From: Lepidonotus clava
Taxonomy: Eukaryota > Annelida > Polychaeta > Phyllodocida > Polynoidae
Assembly (NCBI GenBank): GCA_936440205.1
Contig: OW387136.1
Span: forward strand, 32,903,927 to 32,967,926
Length of the DNA stretch: 64,000 nt
Reading direction: 5' to 3'
Below the pieces are notes generated by a model, which did no database searches, was not told the origin of the DNA, and saw only the letters and a list, made by a program, of their open reading frames with translations. A program made the position numbers and the translations under genes. Shown in pieces: positions 37,925 to 49,276 of this stretch (position 1 is the first letter of the stretch; each line of letters begins with the position of its first letter).

Positions 37925-37957
37925 AAACAATTGTCTTTTCTGTCTTTTCAGGTAAGT
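37925..37957 (+). promoter_or_regulatory. Recursive splice site 2 (acceptor fused to donor)
   Basis: An 18-nt tract with 16 pyrimidines (37932-37949) leads into AG at 37950-37951, joined directly to GTAAGTATT from 37952. A possible branch point is the TAAAC at 37924-37928. The site has the same strand and the same eight bases AGGTAAGT as the site 24.4 kb upstream. It sits 17.5 kb before the next coding exon. Use in vivo is inferred. Confidence 0.8.
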
Positions 37958-37997
37958 ATTCCCGACCAGCTGAGTTGAGCTTGTATGCGTCGTACAG
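37952..37997 (+). other. Putative recursive-splice exon 2 (46 nt)
   Basis: It runs from the recursive acceptor to the donor-like ACAG|GTAGGA at 37997|37998 and is again exactly 46 nt long. The donor is weaker than that of the first putative exon. It is open in phase 1 and would shift the frame if retained. Apart from the shared GTAAGTAT start I see no clear similarity to the first 46-nt segment, so the equal length may be coincidence or constraint, not duplication. Confidence 0.5.
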
Positions 37998-39996
37998 GTA
38001 GGATGGGAAAGGGACATCTTGTTCACTATAAGAATAACTTCCAAGGGGAAGATTTTATAGCACAAGTATTTAGACTCCCATAACGTCCTATTTAAAGTTC
38101 ACGTTGCAGGCTATAAGCAGTTTAAATACCCCTGCTGCATCCAGGACAGAGGAGCGTGTGAGTAAGCTAGGCCATATGAGATAATTCCCTCCACGCTCTA
38201 ATAACTCCCAAACAGACCTAATTACTCTGATTTATTGACGTCTATTGTTGCATTATCATGTTTTAACATGGTGCCACGCCACACGCCGAGCCTTTGCAAG
38301 GGTGCGCCGTGTATTTTCTAATTAACGTGAAATAGGTTCTGAAGATAAACATTTTCGATTGAGAAAATAATGCTACATCTGGCCAATATGTTCGTGTGAT
38401 GTGTTCTCTCAAAATATATTATGTTAATATTTCACCAAAGTAGGGCGAACAATATTCTGGTAAGGTTTAAAATAATTTATTCTGGATAACTCTTTGTCAG
38501 TGGCTGTCATCGTGACGTGATACATTGCTGGGGCCACAGACCTAGGTCAAAGGTTATGACATTGAATGACCCTGGCAGCAGCCTCCTGTGGGGTGGGCCA
38601 CCAGGCTGCTGGGTGGTACTAGCTAACCTTATCTATTGACTGGTCAGCCACCTAGGATATGCTTCTGAGTTATGGGCGCATTATGACCTCAAGTACCTCC
38701 TACACGCTGAAGGGTTCAACTGTCCAAAATTGTGTTAGTATGAACAGTTAAATCGCTGTCAATTACACAGAAAAGTATATGCATGTGTGATCTTCGGGGA
38801 AGACAATCTAGAAGGCCTTTTGCACGTTCACTTGAGGCCTTCATCTGGCCATGTTGAGTAAGATCATGGCATTGGTCGTCAGGATTAAGTTAGTCTCCCA
38901 TCTATCGATTTCGGTTTCAGAACCGTACAAATCCGATAAAATTAATCATTCTGTAATCACAACTTTTCAGAATGGGAGAAAAATCTGGAAATAAGGTTCT
39001 ACCGGTAGTTCTACCCATTTCACTGTAAGATAAGTCATTTTAACTCTTTTGGAAAAGATAAATTCCACATCCTCGCTGTTAAATACCTAACCCAAAGAAA
39101 GCTCCTTTCCCACCTCATCCATAAGAGACTAGGCGGTCCGTGGAGGGTTTCTTCCAATAGGACGGCGCGCACGCTAGGTGTGACAGGGGCGGCGCGCGGG
39201 GTAGGGGTGGGTTTGGCGGCGTGAGAACCCAGGGTGTGGCTGAGGACACCACTGACAGCCCCCCACCACCCCATCAGGCCGACCTGACACCTTGTTTGTC
39301 CGCGATCCGCACCTATTGAGGTGCCGCTAATCCTCGGATAGGCTGGGTTGGGACTGGGGAATCCACGTGGATCCAGGGATTTGCCCCGGCTTTAGGCATT
39401 TTCACGTCGTTTAGTTGGCAGTCGGCATGGCGTATTGTATTTTTTTGGGTGAGACTTCCTTTAGCTAGTTGAAGAATCTCTCCCGGTAGCCTTTTTCATT
39501 TGGACAACAGATATCTGTATTTGGACCTATAGGCTTACTGATTTCTACCTGAAATGTCATTAATTCTCATGCTCATTGAATTATGTTTTTTTTATTGGAT
39601 TCTTACGGACAGGGAAATCTAACTAGGGGTATAGAAGAATGAACAACGAGGTTTCATTAATAGAAATATTCCAAAATATATGCCCTAAAGCTAGATTTAT
39701 AATAGAACAGTTAAAATAGAAAGACATGGACCTGACATTCCCTCTGGTGGCCATTGGGTACTTTATCGAGCAGAGAGTTCGTTATTGGGCAGACAACACC
39801 TTCAGAGCCCGGTAAGGGGAAGCAGGCACAAAACGAAGCCAACTACGGTCAACCTTGTGGCTTCCTTACCAACTGCGGCAATACTTGTGGCTTCCCTACT
39901 GGTACTGCAAGGATGCCAACTGCCTTCTATTGATACGTGCAAACTAGTTAACCTGACCTACTCGATCTACTAATGAGGTACTGCTCACACACAACA
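37998..39996. other. Intronic stretch after recursive site 2
   Basis: Unique sequence with a GC-rich block (39100-39380) and a CTCF-like TTCCCTCTGGTGG (39737-39749). No exon supported. Confidence 0.5.
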
Positions 39997-40140
39997 CAGG
40001 GTCCCCACTGCACAGGAAAAACAGGGGAAATGGCAGAATAATTCCTGTCAGGGAAAACAGGGGGAATTTAGAAATTTGACCAAAACGCAGGAAAAACACA
40101 GGGAATTTTGTTTGCTTAGTTTCTGGATGTCTTTATTCTT
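39997..40140. mobile_element. Left-end fragment of the CAGGGTCCCCACT MITE
   Basis: It begins CAGGGTCCCCACTGCA and contains repeated CAGGGAA motifs, as does the left end of 60799-61605. No matching right terminus was found, so the copy appears truncated; its right limit is approximate. Confidence 0.6.
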
Positions 40141-43100
40141 AAGATTCAGAAGTTAACATTTTACTGAGACTAAGATTTCTTTTTTTTTGGCAGGCTTGAT
40201 ACATTTTTAAAGACATTTCATGATTTTGAACACTTTGTGACTGGAAAATTAACAAAACCATGACGGAAAAATTGCCATGGGACAAAGAAAACTTAAAAGT
40301 CTTTTTTCGTGCAGTGCTATTCCCAGCCTTCGGTATATTGTTCATACAGCCACAATTAATACAAGTTGTGTTCGGCATCAAATTGCCTTGTTGACATTTT
40401 GCTTGTTGTAGATCATGCGGTACATGATATGTTTTAATATAAGTAAGTGTCCTCACAATGCCCGATTGACGCAGGATTTAATCTGCAGTGGGATTGGAAA
40501 CGTGCTCACCTTTGTCGTCCAAATTTAGATCAATACTCGACAAGTTTTTATCAATGAAAAAATGCCCCATCTAACCACTCAGTTCAGTGGGGGACGGGGG
40601 GGGGGGCACTATAAACCTAGTGGTCCTATCTCCTCATACATATACACAGATCGATCAAACCGACCGAGAAGTCCCGGGAAATCAGGAAGCCATAAAAGGT
40701 TTGATGTGCCTCCAATTATTGCCACCGAACCCCATGCATTGAGAATTGTGCGAGAGAGGGGCGAATGCCTTTGGATCGAACATACAAACTAGAGGTCTAC
40801 TGTTAGTTTTATGGAATGAAACGAGATAAAAGCTGAGGCCCAGTAGATTGTCTTGGCTGTTTTTGGGAAGATGGATTGGGCTGGTTATTACTTCGGATGA
40901 TGGGTAGGGATTTACATGTCATGTTGGGAATGGTGTTTTTATCAGGAGCACGTTCACGCTTATTGGCAACCTATAGTAGAAAAGCATAACTTGGTTTGTC
41001 GCTATTTGACTTCTCAGTTTTTGGTGATCAGATATAGAATACAGCAGTGCGACTCCCATTGCATTTTTATTGCTTTCTTGATAGCGACCTGCATTTTACA
41101 TATTCTTTCCATTGCAACATAAAACTTTGTAGTTTTTGAAACATAAAAAAGTTGTATAGGTCCTATGATAAAATTTGTTTGGATGTGTACCATCTTTTCT
41201 TCTAAATGTGTTACCGTCTACGAGATGAAATAGTTTATATCACCTAACTGGTAAAAACTGTTGTATCGCCATATAGTTACCCAGTGACGGCTAAGACACT
41301 TAAATTAACATGCATCTGTGCCTAGCATGAGGCTATTATTGCAGGGTAATCAGGAAACAAAGCCCAGATTAGGGCCAATAGAAACAGGTCTTAATTAGCA
41401 GAGAATTAAACCTCTTGAGAACCTTGAGTGCTTTGGGAGAATCCATTATGATAACGCCCCTTGGTCTTTCAGAAAACAATAAACCAGTTTAGATATACAA
41501 AGGCAATCCATTCCATGTTCCAGTTAGCAAAGTAAGTAGGGGGGCTTTTGTTTTTGTATCAGAGCCGTCCCCTTCTACTGGTGCTCGTGCTCGCCCACCC
41601 TCTTAAAGAGACCGTATTAGAGGAGGAGTTTTCCGTAAATCTAACGACAGATTGTTGCAAGATCTAGCTAATTATGGCCCAATAGATGGGATAGGATTAC
41701 GAGGGCCCAGATACGAATTAAATAGTTTCATTTTCCTTTACTGCTAATAGGTTTTGATATTGGTCATTTTTATGTATGCGGTTCTTGAATACGGAATACA
41801 ATAGGCGCCAATTGTAAGTTACCAAATATAAAGGTTCATGAAAAACTACATCATAACATAACTTGATGTATACATGTCCAGCGGAAACAAAGGCAGTTTG
41901 TGAAGTGAAATAAAAACAGACATAGAATGTATCTTTATGCAAAGTAAGGTTCACATATATACCATTTTTAAGCTGCATGGGACTGGCCATTACTCTTCAT
42001 AACGCAGAATAATGGCGTCATAATACCAGGGACGGCAGCTTCATGCATTCTCCATGAGGTCGTCCGGATATAGGGGCTTCACCTGTACGTCTCGTGAAAG
42101 ACTGGGGGGTTCGTGTTTGTATACTGTAGATGAAGGTCTTCAACCTTTTGTGATTTATATTACAAAAAATAGGTGTACCCGTGTGCTTCCATCCCTGAAG
42201 TTAGTTTCAGTAACATTGGGTATCAGTGGCATTTTTGGCCAAATATTGATTATTTTAAAGAACAATTCTCGGATCCTTTTTAGAATAGGATAACAATAGC
42301 CCCCCCCCCCCTTGAAAATCTCTTGATGCTGGGTATATTTTCAATATTGATACATAGGTGCTTCCATTATAAGAAGTATAGGGAAAGTATGCTCATGTAC
42401 TGAACCTCTCCCTCAATTGGTGTATTATATTCTAAGATCAAGCTTGAAGCCGGCAATGATAAATAGAATCCTGAATGGCTACCATAATTCGAGTCGAGTC
42501 AGTGCTGTGATAGAGGGTATAAGGTATAGGCCGTCCGACGGAGGACGTGGGTGGCACTTTGCACTGCATGTAGCGTGCAGGTGGCACGAGGTATTCCCGT
42601 GTTACCGACATGCTGCAGTTCATCATGTTACGCCTTACGCTTTGCCGCCCCCAGAATAAAGCCTTTAGAATAACACGCCATGCCACTGTGTCATGCAAAC
42701 ACTGGTGTATTCTTCAAACACTGGGTTTTTACTACAAAGCCGGGAAGGCATTGGTATCATTATGTCAGGAGGTGGGGTTAAGCTTCCCAGTAATGTAAAA
42801 ACACTGCATGTCCGTGTATAATCTATATGTTTCACTTTTTTTCTGAAATGATGGACGTCCTTGCAATGTAACTGATTGATCTGGAAACTGTGAAGTCTGA
42901 ATCAGGAGGTTTTACCTGTTCACAGAATAATAAAGGCCTGCATAAAGTCAATTCCTGGACCAGAATAGAGTGCCACCCAAATACAATGCACGTGGTTGCA
43001 TACATGTACATACTTTTTCCAGATATAAACCTATGTTCATTGAATGATAAGGTCCTAAACATAACCAAAACAACATGTCCCCCCGCAATGGACTTATCCA

Positions 43101-46100
43101 GGCACTCCGAAATGGTTTTGATTTACTTTTGATATCGAACATGTCCCATTGCGGGGTTTCTATACTTAATAAACATGGACCCCTGTTTATGTAAATAATT
43201 TAAGGCAGCATATCATCGATAATCATTCAGAACGGCTCTTTACTCCGGCGTTTGTCATGGGCCAATTAGCCAGTTATTATGGCGAGCCCCTGTTTGGTCA
43301 GCGCGGGTTTTGTGCATTAGGCCAACATTCGTTAGTCCCCCTCCCACCCCAACCCTTCACATCCATAATAGCTGATGGCCGCAATTAGCCAGGCCTAGCC
43401 CGAGGGTGGCGGCATCTGGCGAGGAAAAATATTGGGTTTGTACCGATTGACCTTAACATGTGTAGAATCAAAGTACATTATGGTGGTGTACATGATAAGA
43501 AAATCGGATTGTTGTTGCGTTAATGGGCTTAGGATAGAAACAGGTGATTACCTATAAGAAGAAATTGACGGCTTATGGTTTATAGAAAGATAAATCCACC
43601 TACAAATCATAAGTTGTCAACTGTGTTTACGTTTAGCTAGCTTATGATATGATGATAGGCTTGATAAGGAGCGCGCGCTTTCGTTTATCTATTTCAACTC
43701 GGAGCCGATTTATAAGGGTTATTTATGCTATTCTATAAAATTGGATGTTTCAGTTCGCGTTGACCTTCAAAAGGATCTTTGGGCATTTGATAACTTACAG
43801 TGCTTCCTTAAAAATTCCTTTGTCTGATGTTAATTAATGCCATTGCATTATCTTATTATCTCAAAACCTATGTTGTTTATTTGTAGGCATATTCATGAAG
43901 GAATCCTGGTTAAGAGGTACCACTCTATACATAGTAGACGTGTAGTGTAAACTGATGTTCTGCGCCCGTTTAATACGCTCACCATTACAGCTTCTTCTAA
44001 TATAAGCTTTATATTGCGTGTGGTTTGTTTCATAATGCGTGCAAATAAATTTGAACCTGATTGGCCTTAGTGTAAAGTATATAAAACCACTAAAATATAA
44101 TCAGCCTCCGTGCATGTTTTGTGAAAGTTCTATAAATATAATTTTATAAGCTGTCGGTAACCCTGATGGTGTATTGATGGAACGAACATCCTTTTGTTTT
44201 GAAGTTTTGTTTGGGGTTACGTGAGCGTGACACTTTTATCAGCTGCTTAATTATGTCAATTGAAACGCTCACTGGGGCACCCATGTTTTTTCCCCTTTTA
44301 GATCGCCAATGTTACTGTACAGCACTGCATTGTATGTAGAAAAATTGTGGAGAGCTAGATAATTCGAACAATCCGAAATGGTTAAAAAAAATTGCATTTC
44401 TGTAAGAAACATACTTGTCATGAAGAAGTTAATAAAAATTTCAAGAAGAGATTTATGTCAATGCGTACATGTGCATTATTACCAATTTTCGTTAGGTCTT
44501 TCTTGTCAGTAATAGACATTAATGTGTTCAATAGTACTGTATATAATTATATGTTTGCAAGGTGTCAGTCTTGGACACAAGTGCTTTTTTTAATATAACA
44601 AGTTGATCAACAGGATGTCTTCAAATAATTCATTGTAACAAAAAAGACATTAGGCCAATGCTAAATAGATGGAAATAATAAGCATATAGGTCTATACCCA
44701 TTGTAATTAACGAAACTTTTGGACCGAGGATCTGTACTGAAACTGAAATGCAAAGGCAACAGTAATTCTCTTTTTGATGTTAGTAACGGCAGAGAGCGTA
44801 GTCCTTAATTCTACTACAGGCTTTTGTTATACAATGTACTCTGATTACTTAATGTTCTAGCAGTAGCTTTGATCCCTTTAAAATACGACAGACTGAATCC
44901 CTAGAATGTCTGGATAAGCCTTTTAAATAAAGAGGCGTCAATCAGGCAGAATGAATGTTGATTTTTAGCTTTTTAAAATGTTTTTATTTATTTGGGTTTT
45001 TTTCATTATCAGATGTATATCCAGATTGACCATTTCCGAGAAAAGGCTTTGTTATTCTATAAAATGGATAAACATCTAGTTAATTGGATTAAAAATGAGG
45101 CCATTTTACAGTTTAATATCAAATAACTAGGTTCTACCTAAATCTCTTAATGTGTGAAGTTTGTGTTTTGTTATTAACCTATTTAACACCGCTGTCATGT
45201 TTTCTTCACCTTATGCTCCACAACTTATACGTATAAGAAATCTTTACTTTTATTCTATACAGCTAAGATATACAGGTACGAGGTACGCATCCGTTTAGTA
45301 ATCGGTAATAGGTCTTGCCGTAGCCTAGCAAAGACATTTTCCAATCAACTCGCCCTGTCCAATTTTTTTTATATTTTACACACCACTAAGAACTCCCGGC
45401 GACAATTCTCATTCCTGATCGTCCTTATCAAACCCGTCCTCCCACAAAGTGGTCCAAAGTGGCCAATTCCCAGGGGCAGTAAATAATTAAAGAAGAGGTT
45501 TTGATGCCAGTTGCCCACCGACATCAGAAATAACATGATTACCCGGCCCCTACCGCTTCCCTCCCCCAAAGGCTTAGCATGGGGACGCATGTCGCTAAGA
45601 GAAAGGTTTAATTAATTTGCCTGGTGCTCACAATGTCGGCAGTCGGCCGGAAAAGGCTGTACACACATTTCAATTGGGAGGTAATCAGCTGAGTCGTCGG
45701 CAACAGACGTCTTCCCGTCCGCAGGGCACTTCTGAGCAGCTCGGCTTCACAGGCTTTCCGTATGAGTGACTCCTGTAGAAAACGACAGGTTTTCATGAAT
45801 AGGCACTTGTGCATAAGGACTTCACAGACTGTAGAGTAAGCCAAAGGAACTCGATGTTACTTCAAATATATTATCAAATAAATTCGTAAGTGTGCTATCA
45901 TTATTTCGGACTATGTGCTGGACTAGAATTTATTAGTAATATCTACAATAATCTATTAATAGTCGATAGCCTCCCTCAATAAATTAACCAGACAAGATCC
46001 GATCTAACGAAGACCGACAGTCTGATATTATCAGCTGATTATAACGCGGGTTAAAACCACTTAAATTGAGACAGCTTCTCAGACGTGCGTCATATTGCTT

Positions 46101-46148
46101 CGAGCCTGAAGACGGCTGTTGAGAGCCGTGGGTGACGACCGTGCAGTG
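40141..46148. other. Intronic stretch, no gene seen
   Basis: It has short G or C tracts at 40596-40606 and 42300-42311, an inverted pair CCCCGCAATGG/CCATTGCGGGG (43081 and 43146) and two CAATTAGCCAG motifs within a GC-rich island (43255-43430). Otherwise it is AT-rich unique sequence. Confidence 0.5.
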
Positions 46149-46356
46149 AAGGTGGTATTACACTACACGACATGAGCTGCGATGCGACGGTGTCGTAGAG
46201 AAATCGCACATATTAGAGATACAAGTCTTTATTTCTCATATATGTAACAGGCTCTAAATTGGCAATTTCTTAACAAATATATAATTCCTACATTTTGGTG
46301 GTAACACCAGGTCCTACCGATATCGCGGCCCAAGTCGTGTAATGTAATAGGGCCTT
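46149..46356. mobile_element. ACACGAC-ended MITE, copy 2 (inverted)
   Basis: The ends read TATTACACTACACGAC and, inverted, TATTACATTACACGAC. The interior matches copy 1 on the opposite strand. It is 208 bp and non-coding. Confidence 0.75.
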
Positions 46357-48943
46357 GAGGCAGGCTGATCGGCGTGAGAGGTGGCATCGATTGGCGGCTA
46401 CCTGTCTTGGCCGCCCCGTGTTTTAGTCGCTGACCCATCAGTGGGCACCTTTTTACCCCACTCAGTTTCAGGCCCAGACCGTCCACGTTAAGCTCAGTAA
46501 TTAGGGCATTTGGAAAACCGTGATAAATCCGTCATCAGGCCCTCACGAGCTCCGTGTAAAAAAGGGTGAGACTTTTAAACGCCGGTTAGGATAGGACGTG
46601 GCGAGGACTGTTTGGAAATGACAAACTCTCTGTAGAGGGCATAATATTAACTTTATCTGGTGTCTCTCGGGTGGGGAAATCCCTCAATGCAAGGAGTCTA
46701 CAGGAGATGAAGAGCCTCCTTGCTCAATGTAATACGCCGCATACAAATACTTGACGCCAGCCAACAGTATCGTTTTCAGTTATTTCAAAACAAAATTAAT
46801 TATAATATTAGTTGTGGACTCGGCTATTATTGAACTAAATATGAATTATAAATCTGTTTATTATCCGGTTTTTTTTTTATATTCACCAGCTAGAAAGAAC
46901 CAATGTCGACATCTGAAATAACTGAAGGAGTGTTTCAGAAATCCACTTTCTGGTTGTCCGACAGATCGACCATATTCCATAAATCAAGCGTGTAACCTGA
47001 AGGAGGGCCAGCCCTGTCTGCACCTAGCGGATTTAACGACCGCCAATGTCGGGTATATTGTGTAAACGGCGGGTTTATGGCCGCTGGTCGTATCCGAGAG
47101 CAGGGCTCCCTGACTGATGGTGGGAGATGAGCAGCTCGTAAACAGGCCCGTGTTTGTGTAGGGTCTGACGGGTGAGCTGCTCCCTCAATGCCCCACCACG
47201 GCCCAAAGCCCAACCCACGTCCTCTGCTTGAGACGGCTCGAGTAGGGGTTTCATGAAAGTAGGTATCATCACGTAATGGAATTGCATGGCTTTTCATTAC
47301 TGTGTATTTGCGCGGATCACGCATTCTTCAAGGTGATGCAAACTTAATTGTTGAAATAAAAAATTACTATGATATATATCATACATAATAAGCGTGTCAC
47401 TGTCAGTGGGCTGGCTTTTGATCATTCAGAATAAAATAAATGCATTTCATTTAAAAAAAAAAAAACAGACAACAACAACAACAACCAAACACGAAAAACA
47501 TGCATGGCCAGTATATCTTCTGCAAGCATTACGTAACGATTGCAGGTGCTCCCTGTGTATGATAGCTGGGATATGTCACAGCTGTATGTGTTTGGAAGCC
47601 ACTCCCGAGAAGCCAATGCCCTTCAATTTGCACCCCCTTGAATGGTGCTCCCAGAATTCGACGACGTCCCCTATGACTCTCGCTTAATAGCAGTTTCCCG
47701 TTAAGGACATCGCCACAAATGAACCTAATAAAAAGGGATCTGCTGTGGATTTTCCTGGGATCCAATTGAAAATGACTGGTGTAAATAGTCTAATTGGACT
47801 CAGCTGTGGCTCCGTAAAGGACCGTTCTCCCAGGACACCACAGTCTACCGCCCTCCTGTCGGTTTAGCCAAGGGCCTTTTACACCAACAAATCAAGCTAA
47901 GCCCACTGGGGACAAACTCACAAAGCTGATTCTAAACTGAATGCTATGGATATTTACAGGGGTGTCACTTGATGTTATCACAAACGAGTGGAATATGAGA
48001 CCCTGTTGTGGTATCGCCCACTGGTTTCAGTGGGAGTTTTAGCACTGCAGCCTTTGCACATGGTAAAGCCACAATCACATTTTACGGGACCCTCGGGGCG
48101 GTCTAGGCTTTAGTCAATACAACAGGACTTGACGGCCTCGGCCCCCGCCTTTAAAGGGCCCATCACCCTGATGAAATTTGCTCCAGTGATCACTAGCTAA
48201 CGGTACCTAGACGTTCTAGCAAGGGCAGGTTCAGGGCTATTATATGTTGAAGTTGTTTTGATCAAAACCTAAAGAGAAAAATTGCTTTAAAGATTAGGGG
48301 TGTGCAATGTCATGTTGACGATAATTACTGTTTTCTGATAAATGTTACTCCTAAAAATGCCCTCTTCAACTACAAGGACTATACGTACGGATTTTCTGCT
48401 AAAAACGTCTTCGTACGTTTCTCATTGGTCCTAATAACAGTTAATCACACAAACAAAATTGTTAGTTTAACATCATGACGTGAGCGCAAATCACGTAACT
48501 ACAGTCCAGTTAAACAGTTAGTCTGTAGGCCTGACTGCTCGCTACACTACTTTGAGAATGGTAGGTCGGCTTATATTGAGAGACTATTTAAACAGTATGC
48601 ATACAAGTCATCTTGTTGCATTGGCATGGCAAAGGTACTATGTTTTTACCTGTTTTGGATGTGTGCATAAATTGATATAATTAACACATTCACAGAAGTA
48701 ACAGACACAGAGTCTGTAATTAATGACAACAGTGACTGCACCAGACTTTTTTGTAATTGAATTACTCAGTATTTTAGTTTGGCTGTAGCACTAAATAGAG
48801 GTAAATGTAAGTGTTAAGGGGATGCGAAGCCTTGTCGGCCTGTACACCCATTGGTGTGGGCTATTAGATAAAACATGCAATTACTTCTCTTGGCCCAACA
48901 GCCGGTGCCCACCACCCACTGGACCCACTGTGGGAGCTGCGCC
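46357..48943. other. Intronic stretch, no gene seen
   Basis: It includes GC-rich sequence (46960-47240) and an A tract running into CAA repeats (47452-47486). No exon supported. Confidence 0.5.
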
Positions 48944-49276
48944 GGGGGGGGGGGGGGGGGGGGGGGGGGCACTGACTCTTTGATGGTCACTACCCACTGC
49001 CAAACTACCACCCCTACCTTTCATGACTGACAGTTAACCACCTCCATTTTCGGGGGACTCCGATCACTGCCCCCCCAAAATCAGAGTGTCTCATTACAAG
49101 GAAATATCTAAAAATCACCAAAATTGCTCAGGAAAGGTTCTATTAAAACTTCAATAACTTTTCTTGATGACATATAAAGTAACAGTATGGCTAACTTTTA
49201 ATTCTATTGTGATGCTGACCCGCCTCACGGGTCTGTCTGGCAGTTGGTATCCTTTCGAGACCAAAGTGCCCCCCCC
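48944..49276. mobile_element. GGGGGGCACT-ended repeat, copy C
   Basis: It opens with 26 consecutive G (48944-48969) running into CACTGACTCTTTGATGG and CCCACTGCCAAACTACCACC, and closes with AAGTGCCCCCCCC. The inner AAAATCACCAAAATTGCT is shared with copy A. The G tract is an extended version of the terminal G run. Confidence 0.65.
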
